Shown here piece after piece: positions 53,008-61,919 of a stretch of 64,000 nucleotides of DNA. Every line of letters begins with the position of its first letter. The stretch's first letter is position 1. The notes below the pieces were generated by a model. It worked only from the letters and a program-made list of their open reading frames with translations, searched no databases and had not been told where the DNA came from. Position numbers and translations under genes: made by a program. The DNA is from UBA4615 sp964399635 (GTDB lineage Bacteria > Pseudomonadota > Gammaproteobacteria > Burkholderiales > Burkholderiaceae_E), in the NCBI GenBank assembly GCA_964399635.1, contig CAYNRU010000001.1, positions 30,792-94,791 on the forward strand, in the 5' to 3' direction.

Positions 53008-54074
53008 CGCGCACCATCCTCATCATGGCCGGCGGCACGGGTGGCCACGTCTTCCCAGGCCTGGCCGTGGCCGACGTGATGCGCGCGCGCGCCTGGAACG
53101 TCGTGTGGCTGGGCAATCCGGGCGGCATGGAGGCCACGCTGGTGCCGCGCCACGGCATCCCGATGCAGTGGGTGCGCTTCGGCGGGCTCCGTGGCAAGGG
53201 CCTGAAGACCAAGCTGATGCTGCCGATCAACCTGCTTCGTGCCTCGTGGCAGAGCCTGCGCGCGCTGCGCGCGGTGCGGCCCTCGGTGGTGCTCGGCATG
53301 GGCGGCTACGTGGCCTTCCCCGGCGGCATGATGGCAGCGCTCACCGGCCGGCCGCTGGTGGTGCACGAGCAGAACTCGGTCGCCGGGCTGACCAACAAGG
53401 TGCTCGCGCGCGTCGCCGACCGGGTGCTGGTGGCCTTCCCCGGCGCGCTCGCCGGCGCTCAGTGGAGCGGCAACCCGGTGCGCGGCAACGTGGCTGCGCT
53501 GCCCGGGCCGCAGGAGCGCTACGCGGCGCGCACAGGCCCGCTGCGGCTGCTGGTGGTCGGCGGCAGCCTGGGCGCCCAGGCGCTCAACGCGGTCGTGCCG
53601 CAGGCGCTTGCCACGCTGCCCGCCGATCGGCGCCCGACGGTCGTCCACCAGAGCGGCCGCCTGCACCTGAGCGCGCTCCAGGCCGCGTACCGGGACGCCG
53701 GCGTCGACGCGCAGACGGTCGAGTTCATCGACGACATGGCCGCCGCCTATGCGCAGGCCGACCTGGTCGTGTGCCGCGCCGGGGCGATGACCGTCGCAGA
53801 GGTCGCGGCGGCCGGCGTCGCCAGCCTGATGGTGCCCTTCCCGCACGCGGTCGACGACCACCAGACCACCAACGCGCGCTTCCTGTCGGAGCGCGGCGCG
53901 GCGCTGCTGGTCCCGCAGTCCGAGCTGACCCGGGAGCGCCTGGCGCGGGAGATCGCTGGGCTGGACCGCCCCCGGCTGCTCGCGATCGCGCAGCGCGCCC
54001 GCGAGCTCGCCCGGCCCGATGCCGCCACGCAGGTGGCCGACGCCTGCGAGGCGATCGCCCTCGGCCGGGACTGA
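53004..54074 (+). CDS. murG: lipid II synthase MurG
   Basis: 356-residue membrane-associated GT-B transferase adding GlcNAc from UDP-GlcNAc to lipid I. The N-domain glycine loop is MAGGTGGHVFPGLAVAD, followed by GMGGYVAFPGG, HEQNSVAGLTNKVLA, second loop VVGGSLGAQALN, and the donor-binding CRAGAMTVAEVAAAGVASLMVPFPHAVDDHQTTNA. GTG 53004 overlaps the ftsW stop as GTGA. Confidence 0.96.
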   Translation: MTRTILIMAGGTGGHVFPGLAVADVMRARAWNVVWLGNPGGMEATLVPRHGIPMQWVRFGGLRGKGLKTKLMLPINLLRASWQSLRALRAVRPSVVLGMGGYVAFPGGMMAALTGRPLVVHEQNSVAGLTNKVLARVADRVLVAFPGALAGAQWSGNPVRGNVAALPGPQERYAARTGPLRLLVVGGSLGAQALNAVVPQALATLPADRRPTVVHQSGRLHLSALQAAYRDAGVDAQTVEFIDDMAAAYAQADLVVCRAGAMTVAEVAAAGVASLMVPFPHAVDDHQTTNARFLSERGAALLVPQSELTRERLAREIAGLDRPRLLAIAQRARELARPDAATQVADACEAIALGRD

Positions 54075-54078
54075 TGCC

Positions 54079-55488
54079 ATGAAGCACAAGGTCAAGCACA
54101 TCCACTTCGTCGGCATCGGCGGCTCGGGCATGAGCGGCATCGCCGAGGTGCTGCTCAACCTCGGCTACCGGGTCAGCGGGTCCGACACCGCCGACAACGG
54201 CGCGACCCGCAGGCTTGCCGGGCTCGGCGCGACCGTGATGCGCGGCCACGACGCGAGCCATGTCGAGGGTGCCGACTGCATCGTGACCTCCACCGCGGTG
54301 CGCGGCGACAACCCCGAGGTCACCGCGGCGCGCGCCCGCCGCATCCCGGTGGTGCCGCGCGCGCTGATGCTCGCCGAGCTGATGAAGCTCAAGCAGGGCA
54401 TCGCGATCGCGGGCACTCACGGCAAGACCACCACCACCAGCCTGGTCGCCTCGATCCTGGCTGCCGGCGGGCTCGACCCGACCTTCGTGATCGGCGGCCG
54501 GCTCAACAGCGCCGGCGCGAACGCGCGGCTGGGCACCGGCGACTACATCGTCGTCGAGGCCGACGAGTCCGACGCTTCCTTCCTGAATCTGTCGCCGATG
54601 ATCGCCGTGATCACGAACATCGACGCGGACCACATGGAGACCTACGGCCACGACTTCGCGCGGCTGCGCCAGGCTTTCGTCGAGTTCACGCAGCGCCTGC
54701 CCTTCTACGGCGCGGCCGTGCTGTGCGTCGACGATCCGCACGTGCGCGAGATCATGCCGTTCGTCTCCAAGCCGGTGCTCACCTACGGCTTCGCGCCCGA
54801 GGCGCAGTTCCGCGCGGTCGATCCCCGCCCCGAGAACGGCCGGATGCGCTTCTGGCTGCACCGGTCCGATGCACCGGCCCGTGCGCCGCTCGACGTGCTG
54901 CTGAACCTCCCGGGGCTGCACAACGTGCAGAACGCGCTGGCCGCGATCGCCGTGGCCGACGAGCTGGGCGTGACCGACGAGGCGATCGTGGGCGCGCTCG
55001 CCGACTTCCGCGGCGTCGGCCGTCGCTTCCAGCGCTGGGGCGAGATCGCGGTGCCCGCGGCGCAGGGCGGCGGTCACTTCACGCTGGTCGACGACTACGG
55101 CCACCATCCCGCCGAGATGGCCGCGACCATCGCCGCGGCGCGTGGCGCCTTCCCCGGCCGCCGGCTGATGCTGGCGTTCCAGCCGCACCGCTACACCCGC
55201 ACGCGCGACCTGTTCGAGGACTTCGTGAAGGTGCTGTCATCGGCAGACGCGCTGCTGCTCGCCGAGGTCTACGCCGCCGGCGAGTCGCCGATCGTCGCGG
55301 CCGACGGGCGCACGCTCGCGCGCGCGGTGCGGGTGGTCGGCAAGGTCGAGCCGGTGTTCGTCGAGGACGTGGGCACGCTGCCAGAGACGATCCTCGACTC
55401 GGTACGGGACGGCGACGTCGTGATCACGATGGGCGCCGGCTCGATCGGCGCAGTCTCGGCGCGCACGCAGGAGATCGCCAATGGCTGA
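54079..55488 (+). CDS. murC: UDP-MurNAc:L-alanine ligase MurC
   Basis: 469-residue Mur ligase starting the stem peptide. It opens with HIHFVGIGGSGMSGIAEVL, has ATP loop AGTHGKTTTTSL, EADESDASFL, NIDADHMETYG, PGLHNVQNALAAIAVA, DDYGHHPAEMAATI and AFQPHRYTRTRDLFEDF. Length and motif order are normal. Five bases after murG, and overlaps ddlB by 8 bases. Confidence 0.96.
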   Translation: MKHKVKHIHFVGIGGSGMSGIAEVLLNLGYRVSGSDTADNGATRRLAGLGATVMRGHDASHVEGADCIVTSTAVRGDNPEVTAARARRIPVVPRALMLAELMKLKQGIAIAGTHGKTTTTSLVASILAAGGLDPTFVIGGRLNSAGANARLGTGDYIVVEADESDASFLNLSPMIAVITNIDADHMETYGHDFARLRQAFVEFTQRLPFYGAAVLCVDDPHVREIMPFVSKPVLTYGFAPEAQFRAVDPRPENGRMRFWLHRSDAPARAPLDVLLNLPGLHNVQNALAAIAVADELGVTDEAIVGALADFRGVGRRFQRWGEIAVPAAQGGGHFTLVDDYGHHPAEMAATIAAARGAFPGRRLMLAFQPHRYTRTRDLFEDFVKVLSSADALLLAEVYAAGESPIVAADGRTLARAVRVVGKVEPVFVEDVGTLPETILDSVRDGDVVITMGAGSIGAVSARTQEIANG

Positions 55489-56422
55489 GCAGGGCAAGGT
55501 CGCGGTGCTGATGGGCGGACGCTCCGCTGAGCGCGAGGTGTCGCTGATGTCGGGGACGGGCGTGCTGGCGGCGCTGCGCGCGCGCGGCGTCGACGCGCAC
55601 GCCTTCGACCCAGCCGAGCGCGCCCTCGATGAGCTTCGCCGCGAGGGCTTCTCGCGCGCCTTCGTCGCGCTGCACGGGCGTTTCGGCGAGGACGGCACGG
55701 TGCAGGGCGCGCTCGAACTGCTGGGCATCCCGTACACAGGCTCGGGCGTGATGGCCTCGGCGATCGCGATGGACAAGGTCTACACCAAGCGGATCTGGCA
55801 GACGCACGACCTGCCCACCCCGGGCTTCGCGCTCGCGCGCTCGGGCGCCGACGTGCTCGCAGCCGCGCGCCGCTTCGGGCTGCCGCTCGCGGTCAAGCCC
55901 TCGCGCGAGGGGTCCACCATCGGCTTCACCAAGGTGATGTCCGAGGACCAGTGCGCCGCGGCCTACGAGATCGCCCGGCGCCACGACGACGACGTGCTGT
56001 GCGAGCAGTTCGTCGACGGCCGCGAGCTCACCATCGCGGTCCTGGGCGTGGGCACGCAGGCGCGCGCGCTGCCGATCATCGAGATCGTCGCGCCGGCCGG
56101 CAACTACGACTACCAGAACAAGTACTTCCGCGACGACACCCGCTACGAGTGCCCGGCGAAGCTGCCCGAGGCGCTGGCGGCGCGGATCCGCACGCTGGCG
56201 CTCGACGCCTTCCACGCGATCGGCTGCGAGGGCTGGGCGCGCGCCGACGTGATGCTCCGGCGCAGCGACGACGAGCCCTTCCTGCTGGAGATCAACACCT
56301 CGCCCGGCATGACCGGACACTCTCTGGTGCCGATGGCAGCGCGCGCCGAAGGCGTGTCCTACGAGGACCTGTGCCTGAAGCTGCTCGAGTCGGCCCGGCT
56401 CAAGACGGGGGCGCCGCGGTGA
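55481..56422 (+). CDS. ddlB: D-alanine-D-alanine ligase
   Basis: 313-residue ATP-grasp enzyme making D-Ala-D-Ala for MurF. KVAVLMGGRSAEREVSLMSG and ALHGRFGEDGTVQGALELLGIPYTGSGVMASAIAMDK form the N-domain; PLAVKPSREGSTIGF, NYDYQNKYF and FLLEINTSPGMTGHSLVPMAA carry the ATP and Mg ligands. ATG 55481 overlaps murC, and the stop overlaps the ftsQ GTG. Confidence 0.96.
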   Translation: MAEQGKVAVLMGGRSAEREVSLMSGTGVLAALRARGVDAHAFDPAERALDELRREGFSRAFVALHGRFGEDGTVQGALELLGIPYTGSGVMASAIAMDKVYTKRIWQTHDLPTPGFALARSGADVLAAARRFGLPLAVKPSREGSTIGFTKVMSEDQCAAAYEIARRHDDDVLCEQFVDGRELTIAVLGVGTQARALPIIEIVAPAGNYDYQNKYFRDDTRYECPAKLPEALAARIRTLALDAFHAIGCEGWARADVMLRRSDDEPFLLEINTSPGMTGHSLVPMAARAEGVSYEDLCLKLLESARLKTGAPR

Positions 56423-57282
56423 ATCCCTGGCACGACGTCCGGCTGCTCAACGCGACCGCCAACGGTCTGATGGCCCTGGCGGCGGCCGCGCTGCTGGCGG
56501 GGGCGGCGTTCTGGGCCGTGCAGCGTCCCTCGTTCGCGCTGCACGCGATCGTCGTCGAGCCGGCCACGCCCGGGCAGCCGCTGCACCACGTGAACCGCGC
56601 GCTGCTGCGCTCGAGCGGCGCGGTGCGCCTGCAGGGCAATTTCTTCACGGTCGACCTCGACGCGGTACGCGAGTCGTTCGAGTCCGTGCCCTGGGTACGG
56701 CGCGCGCATGTCCGGCGCATCTGGCCCAACACGCTTTACGTGGGCATCGAGGAGCACGAGCCGCTGGCGGTCTGGAACGACGGCCGCCTGGTGAACCGCC
56801 AGGGCGAGCTGTTCGCGGCCTCGGTCGCCGAGGCCGAGGCCGACACCGCGCTGCTCGAGTTCTCCGGGCCTCCGGGCAGCGAGGCCGAGGTGACGCGCCG
56901 CTGGGCCGAGCTGCGCGACCAGGTCGCGCCGCTGTCGCTCGCCCCCGAGGCGGTGATGCTGTCGGCGCGCTACGCGTGGAGCGCGCGCCTGGACAACGGC
57001 ACGCTGCTGCTGCTCGGGCGCGAGCAGGGCCTGCCGATCGCCGATCGCGTCGCCCGCTGGGTGGCGCTGTATCCCACGGTCCAGACACGCCTCAACCGCG
57101 AGGTGGTCTCGGTCGACCTGCGGTACCCGAACGGTTTCGCGATGCGCGCGCCGGGCGCGCTCGACAAGGCACTACCCGAGCGGGCCGCGGCGCGCGCCAC
57201 CGGGGCGTCCGCGCCCCGGGCGGCGGCGTCCCGGGCCATGCCTGCGCGGGATCGGCAATCCACAGGCAAGCGTTCGCAATGA
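56419..57282 (+). CDS. ftsQ: cell division protein FtsQ
   Basis: 287-residue bitopic divisome protein that recruits FtsL and FtsB. A short cytosolic tail, one membrane helix (LMALAAAALLAGAAFWAVQ) and a POTRA domain (FALHAIVVE... NFFTVDLDAVRESFESVPWVRRAHVRRIWPNTLYVGIEEHEPLAVWND) are followed by the FtsQ beta domain. The C-terminus has an Ala/Arg-rich, probably disordered tail of about 35 residues. GTG 56419 overlaps the ddlB stop. Confidence 0.94.
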   Translation: MNPWHDVRLLNATANGLMALAAAALLAGAAFWAVQRPSFALHAIVVEPATPGQPLHHVNRALLRSSGAVRLQGNFFTVDLDAVRESFESVPWVRRAHVRRIWPNTLYVGIEEHEPLAVWNDGRLVNRQGELFAASVAEAEADTALLEFSGPPGSEAEVTRRWAELRDQVAPLSLAPEAVMLSARYAWSARLDNGTLLLLGREQGLPIADRVARWVALYPTVQTRLNREVVSVDLRYPNGFAMRAPGALDKALPERAAARATGASAPRAAASRAMPARDRQSTGKRSQ

Positions 57283-58511
57283 CACGAGAGAACAAGGACC
57301 TGATCGTCGGTCTCGACATCGGCACCTCGAAAGTGGTGGCGATCGTCGCGGAGATGATGCAAGACGGACGCTACGAGATCGTAGGCCTGGGCCAGCACGA
57401 GTCGAAGGGGCTCAAGAAGGGGGTGGTGGTCAACATCGAGACGACCGTCGCGTCGATCCAGCGGGCGCTCGAGGAGGCCGAGCTGATGGCCGACTGCAAG
57501 ATCCGCAACGTCTACACCGGGATCGCGGGCAGCCACATCCGCAGCTTCAACTCGATCGGCATGGTTGCCATCAAGGACAAGGAGGTCACCGACGCCGACG
57601 TGGCTCGCGTGATCGAGACCGCCAAGGCGGTGAACATCCCGACCGACCAGCAGATCCTGCACGTGCTGCCCCAGGAGTTCATCATCGACGGGCAGGAGGA
57701 CATCCGCGAGCCGATCGGCATGAGCGGCGTGCGCCTCGACGTCAAGGTCCACATCGTCACCGGCGCGGTGTCGGCCGCGCAGAACATCATCAAATGCGTG
57801 CGCCGCTGCGGCCTCGAGGTCCACGACCTGATCCTGCAGCCGCTCGCCTCGAGCACCGCGGTCCTCACGCAGGACGAAAAGGAGCTGGGCGTCGCGCTGG
57901 TCGACATCGGCGGGGGCACCACCGACATCGCGATCTTCACAGGCGGCAGCATCCGCCACACCGCGGTGATCCCGATCGCCGGCGACCAGATCACCAACGA
58001 CGTCGCGATGGCGCTTCGCACGCCCACGCCGGACGCCGAGGAGATCAAGCTGCGCTACGGCATCGCCAAGCAGGTCCTGGCCGATCCGTCCGACAAGATC
58101 GAGGTGCCTGGCATCGGCGACCGCGGGCCGCGCTCCCTGTCGCGCCAGGCGCTGGCCGCGGTGATCGAGCCGCGCGTGGAAGAGCTGTTCTCGCTGGTCC
58201 AGCAGGTGATCCGCGAGTCGGGATACGAGGAGCTGCTCTCCTCGGGCGTGGTCATCACCGGGGGCACCAGCATGCTCCCCGGCATGGCCGAGCTCGGCGA
58301 GGACATCTTCCTCAAGCCGGTACGCATCGGCGTTCCGGAATACACGGGTGGACTGGCCGACGTGGTCAGGACGCCGAGGTTCGCAACCGCGCTGGGCCTC
58401 CTCGAGGAGGCCCGGACCCAGCGCTTGCGCGGCAGGAAAGTGGCGGAGCAGTCGGGCTCTTTCAAGGAGACCCTGCGCCGCATGAAGGAGTGGTTCCTCG
58501 GGAACTTCTGA
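57279..58511 (+). CDS. ftsA: cell division protein FtsA
   Basis: 410-residue actin-like protein tethering FtsZ to the membrane. Phosphate-1 motif VGLDIGTSKVVAIVAE, phosphate-2 VDIGGGTTDIAIF, and adenosine motif VITGGTSMLPGM are present, with the 1C subdomain between residues 80 and 165. The C-terminal amphipathic membrane-targeting helix ETLRRMKEWFLGNF is intact. ATG 57279 overlaps the ftsQ stop as ATGA. 73 bases separate it from ftsZ. Confidence 0.96.
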   Translation: MTRENKDLIVGLDIGTSKVVAIVAEMMQDGRYEIVGLGQHESKGLKKGVVVNIETTVASIQRALEEAELMADCKIRNVYTGIAGSHIRSFNSIGMVAIKDKEVTDADVARVIETAKAVNIPTDQQILHVLPQEFIIDGQEDIREPIGMSGVRLDVKVHIVTGAVSAAQNIIKCVRRCGLEVHDLILQPLASSTAVLTQDEKELGVALVDIGGGTTDIAIFTGGSIRHTAVIPIAGDQITNDVAMALRTPTPDAEEIKLRYGIAKQVLADPSDKIEVPGIGDRGPRSLSRQALAAVIEPRVEELFSLVQQVIRESGYEELLSSGVVITGGTSMLPGMAELGEDIFLKPVRIGVPEYTGGLADVVRTPRFATALGLLEEARTQRLRGRKVAEQSGSFKETLRRMKEWFLGNF

Positions 58512-58584
58512 TCCCGGGGTCGTCACGCGTGTCAGTTCGTCAGTCGTCAGTCAGCGCAGCAACAACTCGTTGGAGGCCCAAGAG

Positions 58585-59745
58585 ATGTCCTTTGAAATGA
58601 TCGAGAACGAAGCCGACGGTGCAGTCATCAAGGTGGTGGGCGTCGGTGGTGCAGGCGGCAACGCCGTGAACCACATGATCAGCCGCGGCGTGCAGGGAGT
58701 CGAGTTCATCACGGTGAACACAGACCGCCAGGCGCTCAAGCGCTCGCTTGCCCCGACCATCATCCAGCTCGGCGACGCCGGGCTGGGCGCGGGCGCCAAC
58801 CCGCAGGCCGGTCGCAACGCCTGCGAGAAGGAGCGCGAGCAGGTCAAGGCGGCGCTCGCCGGCGCCAACATGGTGTTCATCACCGCTGGCATGGGCAAGG
58901 GCACCGGTACCGGCGCCTCGCCCGTGATCGCGGCCGTCGCCAAGGAGATGGGCATCCTGACGGTGGGCGTCGTCACCAAGCCCTTCGACTTCGAGGGCAA
59001 CCGCAAGATGCGGATCGCCGACGACGGCATCGACCAGCTGGTCGAGCACGTCGACTCGCTGATCGTCGTGCTGAACCAGAAGCTGTTCGACGTGATGGAC
59101 GAGGACGCGAGCCTCGAGGACGCGTTCCACCGCGCCGACGACGTGCTGCACAACGCGGTCGCCGGCATCGCCGAGATCATCAACGTCCCGGGCCTGGTCA
59201 ACGTCGACTTCGCCGACGTGCAGACCATCATGGGCGAGCAGGGCAAGGCGATGATGGGCATCGGCGAGGCCGCCGGCCTGGATCGCGCGCGGCTCGCGGC
59301 CGAACAGGCCGTGGCCTCGCCGCTGCTCGACGGCGTCGACCTGCAGGGCGCGCGCGGCGTGATCGTCAACATCACCGCGAGCCGCTCGCTCAAGTTGCGC
59401 GAGACCAACGAGGTGATCAACACGATCAAGCAGTTCTGCGCCGACGACGCCACGATCATCCACGGCACCGTCTACGAAGAGGACATGACCGACCGCCTTC
59501 GCGTGACCGTCGTCGCGACCGGCATCGGCAAGCCTGTGCGCAAGCCGCAGCTGGTGCAGCAGCCGTTCCGCGCGACGGGCACGAACGACCCGGTGTCGCA
59601 CGATGCCTCGTCGTACAACGACCTCGATCGTCCGGCGATCTGGCGCAACCCGCGCGGCAGCGCGTCGGCGCAGGTGGCCGCGCTGGAAGAGAAAGGCGTC
59701 GATCGCCTCGACATCCCGGCCTTCCTTCGCAAGCAGGCGGACTGA
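58585..59745 (+). CDS. ftsZ: cell division GTPase FtsZ with an altered tubulin signature
   Basis: 386-residue tubulin homologue forming the Z ring. VGVGGAGGNAVNHM starts the GTP site, NVDFADV is the T7 catalytic loop, and the C-terminal peptide LDIPAFLRKQAD that binds FtsA/ZipA is intact. The tubulin signature, normally GGGTGTG, reads G-K-G-T-G-T-G (lysine at residue 105, codon AAG; equivalent to E. coli G106, next to the ftsZ84 site G105). The following AA is AS. ATG 58585 follows TGGAGG with good spacing. A GC-rich hairpin at 59855-59878 lies downstream. Confidence 0.95.
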   Translation: MSFEMIENEADGAVIKVVGVGGAGGNAVNHMISRGVQGVEFITVNTDRQALKRSLAPTIIQLGDAGLGAGANPQAGRNACEKEREQVKAALAGANMVFITAGMGKGTGTGASPVIAAVAKEMGILTVGVVTKPFDFEGNRKMRIADDGIDQLVEHVDSLIVVLNQKLFDVMDEDASLEDAFHRADDVLHNAVAGIAEIINVPGLVNVDFADVQTIMGEQGKAMMGIGEAAGLDRARLAAEQAVASPLLDGVDLQGARGVIVNITASRSLKLRETNEVINTIKQFCADDATIIHGTVYEEDMTDRLRVTVVATGIGKPVRKPQLVQQPFRATGTNDPVSHDASSYNDLDRPAIWRNPRGSASAQVAALEEKGVDRLDIPAFLRKQAD

Positions 59746-59854
59746 TCGTGTCGCGGATCCGCCCGGCCCGCCCGCGCGGGACGGGTGGCGCCGCCGCATG
59801 ACCGGCATCGATTCCCCTACGCTGACAGGGGAATTCTGCGCGACTCGACGACAC

Positions 59855-59878
59855 GGGCCCGGCCGGCAGGCCGGGCCC
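59855..59878 (+). terminator. stem-loop downstream of ftsZ
   Basis: GGGCCCGGCC, loop GGCA, GGCCGGGCCC is a perfect 10-base GC stem 110 bases after the ftsZ stop, without a T-tract. A -10-like TACAAT at 59887-59892 follows and may serve the peroxiredoxin gene, so this is a plausible transcription boundary within the cluster. Confidence 0.5.
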
Positions 59879-59959
59879 ACCGGGGCTACAATCCGCGATC
59901 CAACTCGGCCATCGCCCGGACGGATGCGCCGACCAACATCGAAAAACGGAGTCGCAAGC

Positions 59960-60463
59960 ATGACGATCAAGATCGGGGACCGCCTGCCTGAAGCCACGCT
60001 GACGGAGTTCGTCGAAGTGGAAGGAAACGGCTGCGCGCTGGGACCCAACGCATTCAAGGTGTCGGAGCTCACCAAGGGCAAGAAGATCGCGGTCTTCGGC
60101 CTGCCGGGTGCCTTCACGCCCACCTGTTCGGCCAAGCACGTGCCGAGCTACCTGCAGCACTACGACCAGCTCAAGGCCGGCGGCATCGACGAGATCTGGT
60201 GCGTGTCCGTCAACGACGCCTTCGTGATGGGCGCCTGGGGCCGCGACCAGAAGTCGGGCGGCAAGGTCCGCATGATGGCCGACGGCAGCGCCGAGTTCAC
60301 CAAGGCCACGGGTCTCGTGCTCGACCTGAGCGCGCGCGGCATGGGCGTGCGCTCCGACCGCTACTCGATGCTGGTGGAGGACGGCGTGGTCAAGCAGCTC
60401 AACCGCGAAGCCCCCGGCAAGTTCGAGGTCAGCGACGCGGCCACGATGCTCAAGCAGCTCTGA
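59960..60463 (+). CDS. peroxiredoxin (Prx5/hybrid type)
   Basis: 167-residue thiol peroxidase reducing H2O2 and organic hydroperoxides, probably with glutathione or glutaredoxin. The peroxidatic cysteine is C56 in the conserved PGAFTPTC context, with the supporting Thr, and Arg in the later GVRSDRYSMLVEDG segment. C25 and C79 are additional cysteines; none is placed as an obvious typical resolving Cys. Location between ftsZ and lpxC is characteristic of Burkholderiales. Confidence 0.94.
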   Translation: MTIKIGDRLPEATLTEFVEVEGNGCALGPNAFKVSELTKGKKIAVFGLPGAFTPTCSAKHVPSYLQHYDQLKAGGIDEIWCVSVNDAFVMGAWGRDQKSGGKVRMMADGSAEFTKATGLVLDLSARGMGVRSDRYSMLVEDGVVKQLNREAPGKFEVSDAATMLKQL

Positions 60464-60506
60464 TCGGCGCGCGGACCGGGCGCACCGACACACGGAAGGA
60501 CACACG

Positions 60507-61436
60507 GTGCTCAGGCAACGAACCGTCAAGGCACTGGTGCGCACCCAGGGTGTCGGGCTGCATTCGGGCCAGCGGGTCGAGCTGACCCTGCGGCCGGCCG
60601 CACCCGACACCGGGATCGTGTTCCACCGCATCGACCTGCCCGTGCCGGTAGACATCCGAGCCGAGGCCTTCCGCGTCAACGACACGCGGATGGCCTCGAC
60701 CCTCAGCGCGGCCGACACCGGCCAGGGCGCCGAGGTGCGCGTGGCCACCGTCGAGCACCTGATGTCGGCGCTGGCGGGGCTGGGTATCGATAACCTCCAC
60801 GTTGACGTGACCGCCGCCGAGATCCCGATCCTTGACGGTTCGGCCGGCTCCTTCGTGTTCCTGATCCAGTCGGTCGGCATCGTCGAGCAGGCGGCGCCCA
60901 AACGCTTCGTGCGCATCAAGCGCGCGGTCGAGGTCCGGGACGGCGACAAATGGGCCCGGCTCGACCCCCACTTCGGCTTCAAGCTGCGCTTCTCCATCGA
61001 CTTCGGCCATCCCGCGATCGACGCGACGGTGCAGGAGGTCGAGGTCGACTTCGCCCGCGACTCCTACGTCGCCGAGATCTCGCGCGCGCGCACCTTCGGC
61101 TTCATGCACGACGTCGAGGCGCTGCGCTCGCACGGCCTGGCGCAGGGCGGCAGCCTGGGCAACGCGATCGTGATGGACGAGTACCGCGTGCTCAACAGCG
61201 ACGGGCTGCGCTCCGACGACGAGTTCGTCAAGCACAAGATCCTCGACGCCATCGGCGACCTGTACCTGCTGGGGCACCCCCTGCTTGCCGCGTACTCGGC
61301 TCACAAGTCGGGCCACGCGATGAACAACGCGCTGCTGCGCGCGTTGCTCGCCGACGACCAGGCCTGGGAGATGGCGACCTTCGCGCAGCGCCGCGAGGCG
61401 CCCCGGCTCTTCGCGCTCGACTGGGCGGGCGCCTGA
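60507..61436 (+). CDS. lpxC: UDP-3-O-acyl-GlcNAc deacetylase LpxC
   Basis: 309-residue zinc amidase committing to lipid A synthesis. GTG 60507 begins MLRQRTVKALVRTQGVGLHSG. Zinc ligands are in TVEHLMSAL (H84), and HKILDAIGDLYLLG with the His and Asp, and the catalytic base histidine is in HKSGHAMNNALLR. EIPILDGSAGSFVFLI is also conserved. Last gene of the dcw-lpxC cluster; its stop is immediately followed by the GTG of a small membrane protein gene. Confidence 0.96.
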   Translation: MLRQRTVKALVRTQGVGLHSGQRVELTLRPAAPDTGIVFHRIDLPVPVDIRAEAFRVNDTRMASTLSAADTGQGAEVRVATVEHLMSALAGLGIDNLHVDVTAAEIPILDGSAGSFVFLIQSVGIVEQAAPKRFVRIKRAVEVRDGDKWARLDPHFGFKLRFSIDFGHPAIDATVQEVEVDFARDSYVAEISRARTFGFMHDVEALRSHGLAQGGSLGNAIVMDEYRVLNSDGLRSDDEFVKHKILDAIGDLYLLGHPLLAAYSAHKSGHAMNNALLRALLADDQAWEMATFAQRREAPRLFALDWAGA

Positions 61437-61616
61437 GTGCTGCCGCTGCTGCGGGCGGTCGCGCTGCTGGTCGGCCTCGGCGTGATCGGCACCGCCGCGA
61501 TCTGGGTGGTGACCCGCGATCGGAAGTGGCTGCGCCGCTCGCTCCTGCTGCTCAGGGTCGGCGTCGTCGCCGGCCTCGTGTTCTTCGGCGTGCTGCTGCT
61601 CGAGCGGCTGGGCTGA
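61437..61616 (+). CDS. small two-helix membrane protein
   Basis: 59-residue protein starting at the GTG directly after the lpxC stop (TGA-GTG). It has two hydrophobic helices, LLRAVALLVGLGVIGTAAIW and LLLLRVGVVAGLVFFGVLLL, joined by a basic hinge VVTRDRKWLRRS. Codon use matches the neighbours and translation would be coupled to lpxC. No function can be assigned; a basic two-helix protein at this site may be conserved in relatives. Confidence 0.7.
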   Translation: MLPLLRAVALLVGLGVIGTAAIWVVTRDRKWLRRSLLLLRVGVVAGLVFFGVLLLERLG

Positions 61617-61736
61617 CGTAGCGGGCCCGACCATGATCGGCACGTCTCGCCGCGCCGTCGATGCAGTGTCCGACCCGGCCGGCCGCATGGCGCCCGGCAC
61701 GGGGGCACCCGGACGGCGCCCTGGGACCCCGCCCCG

Positions 61737-61852
61737 GTCCTGACGACCTCCGCCGCCTCTCGGGTGCTCGGCGTGTCCAGCCCACGGTCCAGCTGTTGGT
61801 CGAGCGGGGAGAGCCGCGCGCCGAGTTCGATGCACTGGCGATGGTCGCGGTG
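61737..61852 (+). pseudogene. decayed excisionase/antitoxin-type HTH relic
   Basis: Frame 1 reads VLTTSAASRVLGVS and, after a one-base deletion at about 61779, frame 2 reads PTVQLLVERGEP. Joined, this is the LTTxxAARxLGVSRPTVxxLVERGE helix-turn-helix of MerR/excisionase-type antitoxins. No start or full domain survives. The rest of the 303-base gap 61617-61919 shows nothing recognisable. Confidence 0.35.
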
Positions 61853-61919
61853 ACCGCCCATCGTAGTCGTAGTGGGCGCTCACATTTGGCATGCCCCAGC
61901 CAGTGCGGCGCGCCCGGAT

